A stretch of DNA of 64,000 bases from Pseudomonas fulva (GTDB lineage: Bacteria > Pseudomonadota > Gammaproteobacteria > Pseudomonadales > Pseudomonadaceae). This document shows, one piece after another, positions 19,033 through 28,581 of the stretch. The notes beneath the pieces are model-generated. The model did not search any database. It saw only the letters and a list, made by a program, of their open reading frames with translations, and was not told the origin of the DNA. The position numbers were made by a program, and so were the translations under genes. The stretch covers positions 2,604,001 to 2,668,000 of the forward strand of contig NZ_CP082928.1 of the NCBI RefSeq assembly GCF_023517795.1, in the 5' to 3' direction. Numbering within the stretch: position 1 is the stretch's first letter; every line of letters begins with the position of its first letter.

Positions 19033-20523
19033 TTACAGGCTGGTGCGGTACTGCAGCGCTTCGGCCAGATGCTGGCGACTGATGCGCTCCTCGGCCTGCA
19101 GGTCGGCCAGGGTTCGCGCCACCTTCAGCACGCGGTGCGCCGAGCGCAGTGACAGGGTGAGGCGCTCGCAGGCGTGCTCCAGCCACTGGCGATCGGCGTC
19201 GGCCAGGTGACAGTGGGTCCGCAGCCCGGGCAGGTCGAGAAAGGCATTGGCAATGCCCTGGCGCTGCAGCTGGATGTCCCGTGCGGCGGCGACGCGGCTG
19301 GCGGCGGCCGCGCTGGTCTCGCCGTTGTCTGGCGGCGCATCGAGCTGGGTGCTCTCGCGGGCCACGGTGATGTGCAGGTCGATGCGGTCGAGCAACGGCC
19401 CGGACAGCTTGCCGCGATAGCGCTGGATCTGCTCCGGGCTGCAGCGACAGCGGCCGCTGGGATCGCCGAGAAACCCGCAAGGGCAGGGGTTCATGGCCGC
19501 CACCAGCTGGAAGCGGGCAGGGAAGGCGACCTTGTCACGGGCGCGGGCGATCACGATATGGCCACTTTCCAGGGGCTCGCGAAGCACCTCGAGCACGCGG
19601 CGGTCGAACTCGGGTAATTCGTCCAGAAACAGGACGCCGTGGTGGGCCAGGGTGATTTCTCCCGGCTGCGGGCGGCTGCCACCGCCCACCAGGGCCGGGC
19701 CGGATGCGCTGTGGTGCGGGTGCCTGAAAGGGCGCTGTGGCCAACTCTGCAGCGGCGTGTGGCTGGCCACCGAGCGTATCGCGGCGACCTGCAGGGCCTC
19801 CTCTTCGGTGAGCGGCGGCAGCAGGCCGGGCAGGCGGCTGGCCAGGAGCGTCTTGCCGGTTCCCGGCGGCCCGCTCAGCAACAGATTGTGGCCGCCGGCA
19901 GCGGCCACCAGCAGGGCACGCTTGGCGGCGATCTGGCCCTGCACTTCGGCAAGGTCCGGGTAGGGCTGGGTATGGCGCAACAGGCCCTCGGCCTGGTAGG
20001 GCGCCAGCGGCGTCTGGCCGTTGAGGTGCGCGACCAACTCCAGCAGGTGATCGACCGCCAGAACGCTGAGACCGGTAGCCAGGCTGGCCTCCTCGGCGTT
20101 TTCCCTGGGTACCACCAGGGTGCGACCGGCTTGCCGGGCAGCCAGTGCGGCGGGCAGTACGCCCTGAACCGGGCGAATCGCACCGGACAGGGCGAGCTCG
20201 CCGAGGCATTCGAGGCTGGTCAGGGATTCGCCGGGTAGCTGGCCGCTGGCGGCAAGGATGCCCAGGGCGATGGCCAGGTCGAAGCGACCGCCGTCCTTGG
20301 GCAGATCCGCTGGGGCGAGATTCAGGGTGATACGGCGCGGTGGGAAATCCAGGGCACAGTTGAGGATGGCGCTGCGTACGCGGTCCTTGGATTCCTTGAC
20401 CGCGGTTTCCGGCAGCCCGACCAGGGCCAGGGAGGGCAGGCCGTTGGCCAGGTGCGCCTCGACGGTCACTGCGGGTGCATCGACGCCGACCTGGGCGCGG
20501 CTATGGACGATGGCCAATGACAT
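19033..20523 (-). CDS. comM: YifB/ComM AAA+ ATPase, Mg-chelatase-like
   Basis: A 496-residue protein of the ComM family, a hexameric helicase that promotes branch migration during natural transformation. Domains: an N-terminal Lon-protease-like fold (about 1-170), the AAA+ core with Walker A GPPGTGKT and Walker B VLFLDELPEF, a zinc-like CPCGFLGD...CRCS segment, and a C-terminal helical domain. It follows ubiK by 33 bases and is probably co-transcribed with it. Whether this strain is competent is not shown. Confidence 0.88.
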   Translation of the reverse strand: MSLAIVHSRAQVGVDAPAVTVEAHLANGLPSLALVGLPETAVKESKDRVRSAILNCALDFPPRRITLNLAPADLPKDGGRFDLAIALGILAASGQLPGESLTSLECLGELALSGAIRPVQGVLPAALAARQAGRTLVVPRENAEEASLATGLSVLAVDHLLELVAHLNGQTPLAPYQAEGLLRHTQPYPDLAEVQGQIAAKRALLVAAAGGHNLLLSGPPGTGKTLLASRLPGLLPPLTEEEALQVAAIRSVASHTPLQSWPQRPFRHPHHSASGPALVGGGSRPQPGEITLAHHGVLFLDELPEFDRRVLEVLREPLESGHIVIARARDKVAFPARFQLVAAMNPCPCGFLGDPSGRCRCSPEQIQRYRGKLSGPLLDRIDLHITVARESTQLDAPPDNGETSAAAASRVAAARDIQLQRQGIANAFLDLPGLRTHCHLADADRQWLEHACERLTLSLRSAHRVLKVARTLADLQAEERISRQHLAEALQYRTSL

Positions 20524-20556
20524 TGATCACTCCTTGATCGCGTGCCGGCCGAGCCG

Positions 20557-20829
20557 TTACTCGGCCGGTGCGTGCGGCGTCGTTGCGGTGCGTGCTTCGA
20601 GCTCGGCGACCTTGGCTTCCAGGGCTTCGAGGCGCGCGCGGGTGCGGGCCAGTACGACCATCTGGCTGTCGAATTCCTCGCGACTCACCAGATCCAGCTT
20701 GCTGAAGCTGCTCTGCAGCAGGGCCTTGAGCTGGCTTTCGATTTCACTGCGGGGCAGCGGGTTGTCACCGCTGAGCAGGCGACTGGCCTGGCTGCTGAGG
20801 GCATCGAGCAACGCTTTGGGTGGCAGCAT
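20557..20829 (-). CDS. ubiK: Ubiquinone biosynthesis accessory factor (BMFP family)
   Basis: A 90-residue protein with an amphipathic N-terminal helix (ALLDALSSQASRLL) and a C-terminal coiled coil (about 55-82, LARTRARLEALEAKVAELEAR), the BMFP layout. UbiK assists the aerobic Ubi complex and binds UbiJ. GGAAGG stands before the ATG at 20829; the longer upstream frame has no homology pattern. It heads the ubiK-comM pair and is divergent from glnK. Confidence 0.82.
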   Translation of the reverse strand: MLPPKALLDALSSQASRLLSGDNPLPRSEIESQLKALLQSSFSKLDLVSREEFDSQMVVLARTRARLEALEAKVAELEARTATTPHAPAE

Positions 20830-20895
20830 GGGAACCTTCCAGAATGAGTTGGCGGCAGTGTAGCACGGTGGTTTTTCGCCGCCGCTGCGCCGGTG

Positions 20896-20947
20896 GCGCA
20901 CCAATGGTGTGCATGGTGTGGTGCGGTTTGGCGCACTTCTGGTGCGA
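20896..20947 (+). promoter_or_regulatory. Two NtrC-like enhancer sites upstream of glnK
   Basis: GCGCACCAATGGTGTGC (20896-20912) and GCGCACTTCTGGTGCGA (20931-20947) each fit GCGC-N7-GTGY, one base from the NtrC half-site pattern GCAC-N7-GTGC. Their centres are about 35 bp apart. Measured from the predicted start they fall near -142 and -108, the layout known for E. coli glnA. Assignment is by pattern and position only. Confidence 0.55.
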
Positions 20948-21020
20948 AGGCTTGGGCGTGACACCGATCACAATTGCCTACAGCCCTGTAAGTTCATGAA
21001 AAGCGGCGCTTTGCCGGTAT

Positions 21021-21036
21021 TGGCAAGAATTCTGCT
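21021..21036 (+). promoter_or_regulatory. Sigma-54 promoter of glnK-amtB
   Basis: TGGCAAGAATTCTGCT matches TGGCACG-N4-TTGCW at 12 of the fixed/flexible positions, with the GG and GC dinucleotides exactly 12 bases apart. Predicted start is near 21046, about 170 bases before glnK. It fits nitrogen-limitation control. Confidence 0.8.
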
Positions 21037-21162
21037 TAGAGGCTCATGACCCATGCACTGATGCGGTTCGGTTGTCACGAACGGGCGGGAGGGGTTCGCC
21101 GCGAGCAGTTGGTCAGCCCGTCTTGGCAGCCGATGCATACAAAAGCCGGACACTGAGCTTAG

Positions 21163-21558
<396 letters not shown>

Positions 21559-21598
21559 AGCTCCGCCCCCACCCCCAAATCGTCCCAGGAGTTAAATC

Positions 21599-22915
21599 AT
21601 GACTCTGCGAAAAATCGCAGGGCTTGGAGCCCTTTCGTCCCTGTTTTTCCCAAGCCTGGTCATGGCTCAGGAAAAAACGCTGAATTCCGGTGATACGGCC
21701 TGGATGCTGACCGCCACCGCCCTGGTGCTGTTCATGACCATTCCAGGCCTGGCGCTGTTCTACGCCGGCATGGTGCGTTCCAAGAACGTCCTGTCGGTGA
21801 TGATGCAGTGCTTCGCCATCACCGCGCTGATGAGCCTGCTGTGGTTCGCCTACGGTTACAGCCTGGCGTTCGACACCACCGGGATGGAAGCCGGTGTCAC
21901 CAACTTCAGCTCCTTCGTGGGCGGCCTGGGCAACATGTTCCTCGGCAACCTGACCAAGGAATCGCTCACCGCGGCCTTCCCGGAAAGCGTATTCATCACC
22001 TTCCAGATGACCTTCGCCATCATCACTCCGGCGCTGATCGTCGGTGCCTTCGCCGAGCGCATGAAGTTCTCTGCGATGCTGGTGTTCATGACCGTCTGGT
22101 TCACCCTTGTCTACGCGCCGATCGCGCACATGGTCTGGGGCGGCGACGGTGCCCTGATGTGGGACTGGGGCGTGCTCGACTTCGCTGGCGGCACCGTGGT
22201 GCACATCAACGCCGGTATCGCTGGCCTGGTGGCGTGCATCGTGCTCGGCAAGCGCAAGGGTTACCCGAGCGTGGCCATGGCGCCGCACAACCTGGGCTAC
22301 ACCCTGATCGGCGCAGCGATGCTGTGGGTCGGCTGGTTCGGCTTCAACGCCGGCTCCGCTGCCGCCGCCGACCAGACCGCTGGCATGGCCATGCTGGTCA
22401 CCCAGATCGCCACCGCCGCCGCTGCGCTGGGCTGGATGTTCGCCGAGTGGATCACCCACGGCAAACCCAGCGCACTGGGCATCGCCTCGGGCGTGGTCGC
22501 CGGCCTGATCGGCATCACCCCGGCGGCCGGTACCGTCGGCCCGATGGGCGCGATGATCATCGGCCTGTCGGCCGGCGTGATCTGCTTCTTCTGCGCCACC
22601 AGCCTCAAGCGCAAGCTGGGCTACGACGACTCCCTGGACGTGTTCGGCGTGCACGGCGTGGGCGGCATCGTCGGCGCGCTGCTGACCGGTATCTTCGCTG
22701 CACCGGCCCTGGGCGGCTTCGGTGAGGTCGAGAACATCGGCCTGCAACTGTGGATCCAGTTCAAGGGCGTGGCCGTCACCGTGATCTACACCGGTATCGT
22801 CACCTTCGTGATCCTCAAGGTCATCGATGCCGTGATGGGCCTGCGGGTCAGCGACGAGGACGAGTCGGTCGGCCTCGACCTGGCTCAGCACAACGAGCGC
22901 GGCTACATCCTGTAA
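21599..22915 (+). CDS. amtB: Ammonium transporter
   Basis: A 438-residue Amt/Rh channel with an N-terminal signal peptide (cleavage near SLVMA-QE) and eleven helices. The pore twin histidines are in GTVVHINAG and FGVHGVGG, and the SGAxAER-type block reads VGAFAERMKFS. The C-terminal tail GLRVSDEDESVGLDLAQH carries the conserved regulatory motif. It forms the classical glnK-amtB pair. Confidence 0.95.
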   Translation: MTLRKIAGLGALSSLFFPSLVMAQEKTLNSGDTAWMLTATALVLFMTIPGLALFYAGMVRSKNVLSVMMQCFAITALMSLLWFAYGYSLAFDTTGMEAGVTNFSSFVGGLGNMFLGNLTKESLTAAFPESVFITFQMTFAIITPALIVGAFAERMKFSAMLVFMTVWFTLVYAPIAHMVWGGDGALMWDWGVLDFAGGTVVHINAGIAGLVACIVLGKRKGYPSVAMAPHNLGYTLIGAAMLWVGWFGFNAGSAAAADQTAGMAMLVTQIATAAAALGWMFAEWITHGKPSALGIASGVVAGLIGITPAAGTVGPMGAMIIGLSAGVICFFCATSLKRKLGYDDSLDVFGVHGVGGIVGALLTGIFAAPALGGFGEVENIGLQLWIQFKGVAVTVIYTGIVTFVILKVIDAVMGLRVSDEDESVGLDLAQHNERGYIL

Positions 22916-22922
22916 GTACCAG

Positions 22923-22983
22923 CGGCCCGCTTTCTGTGGCGGGCCGACAGCACACGGAGTGCGCCCGGAGCCAACCCGGGCGC
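22923..22983 (+). other. Two consecutive strong hairpins between the amt genes
   Basis: CGGCCCGC/GCGGGCCG (22923-22946) and GCGCCCGG/CCGGGCGC (22961-22983) are perfect 8-bp stems. Neither is followed by T residues. They may cause partial termination, pausing or mRNA processing between amtB and the second amt. Confidence 0.5.
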
Positions 22984-23032
22984 CTCGACCGCACAGCGCA
23001 CGCCCGTGCGCAACGGCCAGAGGTGATAAAAA

Positions 23033-24286
23033 ATGGACAACACAGCACTGACTGCTCTGCAGTATGGTTTCGATACCTTCTACTTCCTGATCTGTGGCGC
23101 CCTCGTCATGTGGATGGCCGCCGGCTTCGCCATGCTCGAAGCAGGCCTGGTACGAGCCAAGAACACCACCGAGATCCTCACCAAGAACGTAGCGCTGTTC
23201 GCCATCGCCTGCATCATGTACCTGCTGATCGGCTACTACATCATGTACTCCAGCCCCGAGGGCGGCATCCTGCCGAGCTTCGGTTTTCTGATCGGTGACG
23301 AGAACAGCGTCGAGTCGGTACTGGCCGGTGGCGAAGATGCCCCGTACTACGCCGCCCGCTCGGACTTCTTCTTCCAGATCGTGTTCGCCGCCACCTGCAT
23401 GTCGATCGTTTCCGGCGCGGTGGCCGAGCGCATGAAACTCTGGTCGTTCATCGCCTTCGCGGTGGTGATGACCGCGGTGATCTACCCGGTGCAGGGCTTC
23501 TGGAAATGGGGCGGCGGTTTCCTCGACGCTGCCGGTTTCCTCGATTTCGCCGGCTCCAGTGTGGTGCACATGGCTGGCGCCGCTGCAGCCTTGGCCGGGG
23601 TGATCCTGCTCGGTGCGCGCAAGGGCAAGTACGGCGCCAATGGCCAGGTGAACGCCATTCCGGGCGCCAACCTGCCGCTGGCGACCCTGGGCATGTTCAT
23701 CCTGTGGATGGGCTGGTTCGGCTTCAACGGTGGCTCGCAGCTGAAGATGAGCACCATCGAAGACGCCAACGCCGTGGCCCAGGTGTTCGTCAACACCAAC
23801 ATGGCCGCCGCTGGCGGTCTGATCGCCGCGCTGATCGTCGCGCGCATCCTGTTCGGCAAGGCCGACCTGACCATGGCCATCAACGGTGCGCTGGCGGGTC
23901 TGGTGTCGATCACCGCCGAGCCGCTGACCCCGACCGCGCTGCAGGCCACCCTGATCGGCGGCGTGGGCGGCGTGCTGGTGGTGTTCGCCATCCTCGGCTT
24001 CGACAAGATCAAGGTCGACGACCCGGTGGGTGCCATCTCCGTGCATGGTGCGGCGGGCATCTGGGGCACCCTGGCGGTCTGCCTGACCAACCCGGAATCC
24101 AGCCTGGGCGCTCAGCTGCTGGGCATCGCCTGCATCTTCGCCTGGGTGTTCATCGCCAGCTTGATCGTCTGGAGCATCATCAAGGCGGTCGTCGGCCTGC
24201 GGGTGTCCGAGGAAGAAGAGTACGACGGCGTCGACCTGGTCGAGTGCGGGATGGAAGCCTACCCCGAGTTCACCGGCAAGAAATGA
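23033..24286 (+). CDS. amt: Second ammonium transporter, divergent subfamily
   Basis: A 417-residue Amt protein without a cleaved signal peptide, opening MDNTALTALQYGFDTFYFLI. Pore histidines are in SSVVHMAGA and ISVHGAAG; the block SGAVAERMKLWSF and the tail GLRVSEEEEYDGVDL are typical. It carries an extra periplasmic loop (about residues 75-110, ENSVESVLAGGEDAPYYAA) absent from the first AmtB. Only modest overall similarity separates the two into different subgroups. It lies 117 bases downstream of amtB and may share its promoter. Confidence 0.92.
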   Translation: MDNTALTALQYGFDTFYFLICGALVMWMAAGFAMLEAGLVRAKNTTEILTKNVALFAIACIMYLLIGYYIMYSSPEGGILPSFGFLIGDENSVESVLAGGEDAPYYAARSDFFFQIVFAATCMSIVSGAVAERMKLWSFIAFAVVMTAVIYPVQGFWKWGGGFLDAAGFLDFAGSSVVHMAGAAAALAGVILLGARKGKYGANGQVNAIPGANLPLATLGMFILWMGWFGFNGGSQLKMSTIEDANAVAQVFVNTNMAAAGGLIAALIVARILFGKADLTMAINGALAGLVSITAEPLTPTALQATLIGGVGGVLVVFAILGFDKIKVDDPVGAISVHGAAGIWGTLAVCLTNPESSLGAQLLGIACIFAWVFIASLIVWSIIKAVVGLRVSEEEEYDGVDLVECGMEAYPEFTGKK

Positions 24287-24306
24287 TGGGTGAGGCGCAT
24301 GGCGCC

Positions 24307-24372
24307 GACCATCATCAGTAAAAATGATGGTCCACACCGGCAAAAGGGCGCTCAGGCGCCCTTTGCTTTTTT
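24307..24372 (+). terminator. Terminator after the second amt gene
   Basis: A first dyad GACCATCAT/ATGATGGTC (24307-24332) is followed by a 9-bp stem AAAGGGCGC/GCGCCCTTT (24343-24364) and GCTTTTTT. The second element is a classical intrinsic terminator. Confidence 0.85.
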
Positions 24373-24417
24373 GTCGGGCACGCTAGAATGCGCGCGTTGA
24401 AAAACGAGGCGACGAGC

Positions 24418-24843
24418 ATGTGGCAGCAACGGCTGATCACCTTGCGCCCACGGGCGCGAGGCTTTCATCTGGTGACCGATGAATTGCTGGATGCATTACC
24501 GGAACTGCCGAGCTACAGGGTGGGTCTGTTACACCTGTGGCTGCAGCACACATCGGCGTCGCTGACCGTCAACGAGAATGCCGACCCTGCGGTGCGCCGC
24601 GACTTCGAGCGCTTCTTCCGCCGTCTCGTCCCCGAGGACGCGACCGGCTACGAGCACTGCGACGAAGGCCCGGACGATCTGCCGGCGCACTTCAAGGCGA
24701 GCCTGCTCGGTGTCCAGCTGCAGTTGCCCGTGAGTAACGGACGCCTGGCGCTGGGTACCTGGCAAGGGATTTACCTGGGCGAACACCGCGAACACGGTGG
24801 CCCCCGACGTGTGCTTGCAACCTTGCAAGGTACGGCAAATTGA
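24418..24843 (+). CDS. yjbQ: YjbQ/UPF0047 family protein
   Basis: A 141-residue protein of the YjbQ (UPF0047) family, which has weak thiamine-phosphate synthase activity in some members; the physiological role is unclear. Signature [16 protein letters not shown] at about 41-56, then [15 protein letters not shown] and the [12 protein letters not shown] block with a metal-binding His pattern. The ATG at 24418 has GAGG 8 bases before it; an upstream in-frame ATG at 24388 lies closer to the terminator and lacks a ribosome site. Confidence 0.8.
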   Translation: MWQQRLITLRPRARGFHLVTDELLDALPELPSYRVGLLHLWLQHTSASLTVNENADPAVRRDFERFFRRLVPEDATGYEHCDEGPDDLPAHFKASLLGVQLQLPVSNGRLALGTWQGIYLGEHREHGGPRRVLATLQGTAN

Positions 24844-24919
24844 ATTTTTTCCAGCCGTTCGGCAACGTTGGACGACTGGGCTATAACTAACCTGCTTTTC
24901 GCAAGTCATGAGGCTGAAC

Positions 24920-25240
24920 ATGAGCGACGAAGAACTGGAACAAGACGAGCTGGAAGGCGCAGACGAGGACGACGGCGAGGAGCTGGCGGCCGCTGATGGT
25001 GATGTCGCCGATGATGACAGCGAGTCCGATAGCGCGGCGCCTGCCAAGGGCAAAGCCAAGAAGGCCGTTGAAGTCGAGGAGCTGCCGAGCGTAGAAGCCA
25101 AGCAGAAGGAACGCGATGCGCTGGCGCGCGCCATGGAGGAATTCCTCTCCCGCGGTGGCAAGGTTCAGGAAGTGGAGCCCAACGTCGTCTCCGACCCGCC
25201 CAAGAAGCCCGACAGCAAGTACGGCAGTCGCCCCATCTGA
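24920..25240 (+). CDS. sutA: RNA-polymerase-binding regulator SutA
   Basis: A 106-residue protein with a strongly acidic N-terminal third (Asp/Glu-rich through about residue 42), a basic Lys patch (KGKAKKA), a central helix (about 60-85) and a disordered C-terminus ending KYGSRPI. This fits SutA of P. aeruginosa, which binds RNA polymerase and supports ribosomal and other transcription in slow growth. ATG at 24920 follows GAGG; an ATG at 24908 would add only four residues. Confidence 0.8.
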   Translation: MSDEELEQDELEGADEDDGEELAAADGDVADDDSESDSAAPAKGKAKKAVEVEELPSVEAKQKERDALARAMEEFLSRGGKVQEVEPNVVSDPPKKPDSKYGSRPI

Positions 25241-25260
25241 CGCGAACGCTGGATTTGAAT

Positions 25261-25291
25261 GCAAAAGCCCGCCGTTATGGCGGGCTTTTGC
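25261..25291. terminator. Bidirectional terminator between sutA and the HAD gene
   Basis: A perfect 13-bp stem GCAAAAGCCCGCC / GGCGGGCTTTTGC with a GTTAT loop. A/T runs inside the arms give U tracts in both directions, fitting convergent sutA and HAD genes. Confidence 0.85.
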
Positions 25292-25318
25292 ATGTTGGCT
25301 CTGTGGTAGAAATTTGAT

Positions 25319-25377
25319 TTGGTGGGCTGAAGCCACCCTACGACCAATCACCTGTAGGGTGGGCTTCAGCCCACCAA
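25319..25377. repeat. Near-perfect 23/24-bp inverted repeat, intergenic palindrome
   Basis: The left arm TTGGTGGGCTGAAGCCACC plus CTAC and right arm GTAG plus GGTGGGCTTCAGCCCACC plus AA are complementary but for one missing C, with a 12-base centre. The phrase GGTGGGCTTCAGCCCACC is a recurring extragenic element in pseudomonads by memory. It lies beside the terminator in a convergent gap. Confidence 0.7.
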
Positions 25378-25379
25378 CG

Positions 25380-26075
25380 CTATGCCCAACGCTGCAGCAG
25401 CGCCGGCAGCTCGCCCAGGCTACGGATCTGCGCGTCGGCTTCTTGCTCTCCGGCCCAGGCCTTGCCCTCGGGATTGAACCACACCGCGCGCCAGCCGGCG
25501 GCCTGTGCGCCGGCGATATCGTCGCCGGGGTGGTCGCCGATATGCACCGCCTGCCCGGCCTGCATCCCGGAGCGAGCGAGGGCTTCCTCGAATGGCCTGC
25601 GGTCAGGTTTGCCAACGCCCAGCTCCTCGGCGCAGAGAATGAAACTGAAGTAGTCCGCCAGGCCGAGGCGGCGCACGTCGGCGTTGCCGTTGGTGATCAC
25701 GCCCAGGCTGTACTGATTGGCCAATAGCTCCAGCGTGGTGACGGTGTCGCTGAAGAAGGTGATGGCGTGGCGCGCCTCGAGCATCGCCTGGAAGGCGCCT
25801 TCGGCCAGTTCCGCAGCTTCCTCGGGGCCGTGGCCGACGCCTTGCAGCGCGTGGCGCAGGGTGCGTCGGCGCAGCTCGCTGAGGCGGTATTTCAGGCCGG
25901 GCTCGGCCTCCAGCAGGCGGCCACGAACCTGGCCCAGGTGATCTACCGGCTGGCTGGCCAGGCGTGGTGCATGCTGGCTGATCCAGTCGCGCATGGCGGT
26001 TTCTGCACCGAGGATCACCGGGCGGTTGTCCCACAGGGTGTCGTCGAGGTCGAAGGTGATCAGGCGAATGCTCAT
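25380..26075 (-). CDS. HAD-superfamily hydrolase (phosphatase)
   Basis: A 231-residue HAD hydrolase with motif [10 protein letters not shown] (nucleophile Asp), motif II VITNGN, motif III with Lys in GVGKPD, and motif [12 protein letters not shown]. The cap is of the small helical type, as in YjjG/Gph-like phosphatases. The start overlaps the xerC stop by 4 bases (ATGA), so the pair is coupled as in other pseudomonads. The substrate is unknown. Much longer upstream open frames are shadows of xerC. Confidence 0.87.
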   Translation of the reverse strand: MSIRLITFDLDDTLWDNRPVILGAETAMRDWISQHAPRLASQPVDHLGQVRGRLLEAEPGLKYRLSELRRRTLRHALQGVGHGPEEAAELAEGAFQAMLEARHAITFFSDTVTTLELLANQYSLGVITNGNADVRRLGLADYFSFILCAEELGVGKPDRRPFEEALARSGMQAGQAVHIGDHPGDDIAGAQAAGWRAVWFNPEGKAWAGEQEADAQIRSLGELPALLQRWA

Positions 26076-26977
26076 GAATCCTGTCTCTTGCGGCGTTTGG
26101 CCCGTGGATGGGCGCTGTCGTAGACCTTGCTCAGGTGCTGGAAATCCAGGTGGGTGTACACCTGGGTGGTGGCGATGTCGGCATGGCCGAGCAGCTCCTG
26201 CACGGCGCGCAGATCCTGGGATGACTCGAGCATATGGCTGGCGAAGGAATGGCGCAGCATATGGGGATGGATGTGCTGGCCGAGTTCGCTGACGCCGGCC
26301 TGACGTACCCGCAGCTGCACGGCGCGGGCGCCGATGCGACGGCCCTGGCGGCTGACGAATACCGCGCCATCGACCGGGTTGGCCAGCGCTCGCAGTGGCA
26401 GCCACTCTTGCAGTGCTTCGCGTGCCTTGCTGCCTACCGGCAGCTCGCGCACCTTGCTGCCCTTGCCGGTGACGCGCACCAGGCCGGCCGGCAGATCGAG
26501 CCAGTCGAGGTTCAGGGCGACCAGCTCCGACAGGCGCAGGCCGGACGAATAGAACAGCTCGAGCATGGCGTGATCGCGGCGGGCGATGAAGTCGTCTTCC
26601 TGGGCGCCGTCGAGTAGCTGGGTGGCACGATCCACGTCCAGCACCCGCGGCAATTTGCGCTCGCCCTTGGGCGGCGTCAGGCCGGTTGCCGGGTCGTGCC
26701 GGCAGTGGCCTTCGCGGATCAGGTAGCGGTACAGGCCGCGGGTGGCCGACAGCAGGCGTGCGAGGCTGCGCGCCGACTGGCCTTGCTTGTGCAGGCGCGC
26801 GACCTGGCGACGCAGGCGGGTGATGTCGAGTTGCGCCCAGTCCGCCAGGCCTTCCTGCTCGCAATAGGCGAGCAGCTTGGCGAGGTCGCGGCGATAGCCA
26901 TCCAGGGTATGGGCCGACACCTGCCGTTCGCTGCGCAGGTGTTCGAGGTAGGCATCCAGGTCAGCTGCAAGCTTCAA
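26072..26977 (-). CDS. xerC: Site-specific tyrosine recombinase XerC
   Basis: A 301-residue recombinase that resolves chromosome dimers at dif with XerD. The N-terminal SAM-like core-binding domain (1-90) is followed by the catalytic domain. Catalytic residues are Arg in SSGLRLSEL, Lys in [11 protein letters not shown], His/Arg in [11 protein letters not shown], His in LGHADI and the nucleophile Tyr in TTQVYTHLD. The start is TTG with GGAG 8 bases upstream. Gene order DUF484-xerC-HAD is conserved in Pseudomonas. Confidence 0.93.
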   Translation of the reverse strand: MKLAADLDAYLEHLRSERQVSAHTLDGYRRDLAKLLAYCEQEGLADWAQLDITRLRRQVARLHKQGQSARSLARLLSATRGLYRYLIREGHCRHDPATGLTPPKGERKLPRVLDVDRATQLLDGAQEDDFIARRDHAMLELFYSSGLRLSELVALNLDWLDLPAGLVRVTGKGSKVRELPVGSKAREALQEWLPLRALANPVDGAVFVSRQGRRIGARAVQLRVRQAGVSELGQHIHPHMLRHSFASHMLESSQDLRAVQELLGHADIATTQVYTHLDFQHLSKVYDSAHPRAKRRKRQDS

Positions 26978-27053
26978 GCTTCGAGCTCCAAGTCAAAGGC
27001 CGCTTCTGCTTCCGCTTTTCTTGCTGCTTGAAGCTCGTGGCTTGCCGCTATGT

Positions 27054-27749
27054 TCAGCGTACCGAGCGCAGCGGCGCGGAAAAGCGCGGCAGCACCCGCG
27101 ACAGCACTTCGGCGATATAACCGAGGAACAGCGTGCCCAGCGAGCTCTTGTAGTGCTGCGCATCGGCGCTGCCGATCGCCAGCACACCGTGCAGGCCCTG
27201 ATGGTTCAGGCCGACCACGGCTGCCGAACCGACATCGCTGCCGGCTTCGCCGAACAGGAACTTCAGCTCATGTTCGCGCAGCACGCCGCAGATGGTCTTG
27301 CCACCGGCCAGCAGGCCGCCGATGGCCTGGTGCGCCTCGGCGCTGCTGACGCTACGGCCGACCGGCAGCGGCGTATCGCTGAACAGGATCAGGCCCACGA
27401 ACGGCACCTGGAATTCCCGGCGCAGGCTGTCTTCCACGCAGCTGACCACTTCCTCGAGGCTGCTGGCGTCCATCAGGTCGAGCACCAGGCGGCGGGTCTT
27501 GTCGAACAGCCGGTCGTTGTCGCGGGCCACGTCCATCAGGTGCGACAGGCGCTGGCGCATCTCGATGTTGCGCTCGCGCAGCAGTTTGACCTGACGCTCG
27601 ACCAGCGACACGGTATCGCCGCGCTGGTGCGGAATGCGCAGCTCGGGAATCAGCTCGTCGTGGTCGATGAAGAACTCGGGGTGCAGGCGCAGGTAGGCGG
27701 CGACCGTTTCCGAGTCCAGGGGCTTGGGCGAATCCTGCTGGTCAGTCAT
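27054..27749 (-). CDS. DUF484 family protein, GAF-like
   Basis: A 231-residue cytoplasmic protein. The N-terminal segment has the conserved pattern [19 protein letters not shown] followed by an [13 protein letters not shown] coiled coil. The C-terminal part resembles a GAF domain ending in [18 protein letters not shown]. Its function is unknown. It is coupled by ATGA overlap to dapF upstream and lies 76 bases before xerC. Conserved linkage with xerC suggests a cell-cycle or DNA link, but this is inference. Confidence 0.85.
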   Translation of the reverse strand: MTDQQDSPKPLDSETVAAYLRLHPEFFIDHDELIPELRIPHQRGDTVSLVERQVKLLRERNIEMRQRLSHLMDVARDNDRLFDKTRRLVLDLMDASSLEEVVSCVEDSLRREFQVPFVGLILFSDTPLPVGRSVSSAEAHQAIGGLLAGGKTICGVLREHELKFLFGEAGSDVGSAAVVGLNHQGLHGVLAIGSADAQHYKSSLGTLFLGYIAEVLSRVLPRFSAPLRSVR

Positions 27750-28576
27750 AGGCGAACCTGTCCTTCGTACACGCGCACGGCGGGGCCGGTCATCATAACG
27801 GGCTGGCCGGGACCTGCCCACTCGATGTGCAGCTTGCCGCCGGGCAGCTCCAGCTGTACGGGCGAGTCCATCCAGCCCTGGCGGATCGCCGCGACGGCGG
27901 CCGCGCAGGCGCCGGTGCCGCAGGCCTGGGTTTCCCCGGCGCCGCGTTCCCAGACGCGCAGACGACCACGCTGACGGTCGACGACCTGCAGGAAGCCGAC
28001 GTTGACCCGCTGTGGAAAGCGCGGATGGTGTTCCAGCTTCGCGCCCAGTTCATGTACCGGCGCGCTGTCGACATCATCGACGCGCAGTACCGCATGGGGA
28101 TTGCCCATGGATACCGCGGCCAGCTCGTGGCGTTGTCCGTCGACGTCTACGGTGTAGCTCAGCGCTTCGGCATCGGCCTGGAAGGGGATCTGCTCGGGCA
28201 CCAGCCGCGGTGCGCCCATGTCCACGGTGATCAGCCCGTCGGCACGCACGTTGAGCTCGATGATGCCGCCCTTGGTTTCCACGCGGATGTGCTTCTTCAC
28301 CGTCAGGCGCTTGTCCAGCACGAAGCGGGCGAAGCAGCGCGCGCCATTGCCGCACTGTTCCACTTCGCTGCCGTCGGCGTTGAAGATGCGGTAGCGGAAA
28401 TCCACGTCCGGGTGCTGCGGCGGCTCGACCAGCAGCAGCTGGTCGAAGCCGATGCCGGTGTGCCGGTCGCCCCACTGCTTGGCATGCTTGGGCTGGATAT
28501 GGGCATGCTGGCTGACCAGGTCGAGAACCATGAAGTCGTTGCCCAGGCCATGCATCTTGGTAAAGCGCAATAACAT
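27746..28576 (-). CDS. dapF: Diaminopimelate epimerase
   Basis: A 276-residue enzyme that epimerises LL- to meso-diaminopimelate for lysine and peptidoglycan. Both active-site Cys are present in EQCGNGARC and [10 protein letters not shown]. The start is taken as [10 protein letters not shown] at 28576, 8 bases after GGAG; an ATG two codons earlier is too close to that ribosome site. It sits 5 bases after lysA in a lptM-lysA-dapF-DUF484-xerC-HAD run. Confidence 0.95.
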   Translation of the reverse strand: MLLRFTKMHGLGNDFMVLDLVSQHAHIQPKHAKQWGDRHTGIGFDQLLLVEPPQHPDVDFRYRIFNADGSEVEQCGNGARCFARFVLDKRLTVKKHIRVETKGGIIELNVRADGLITVDMGAPRLVPEQIPFQADAEALSYTVDVDGQRHELAAVSMGNPHAVLRVDDVDSAPVHELGAKLEHHPRFPQRVNVGFLQVVDRQRGRLRVWERGAGETQACGTGACAAAVAAIRQGWMDSPVQLELPGGKLHIEWAGPGQPVMMTGPAVRVYEGQVRL

Positions 28577-28581
28577 GGGCA

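Noticed and set aside
27021..27040. GCTTGAAGCT-type repeats between DUF484 and xerC
   Set aside because: Short and partly caused by the xerC start codons (TTGAAGCTT); not enough to call an element.
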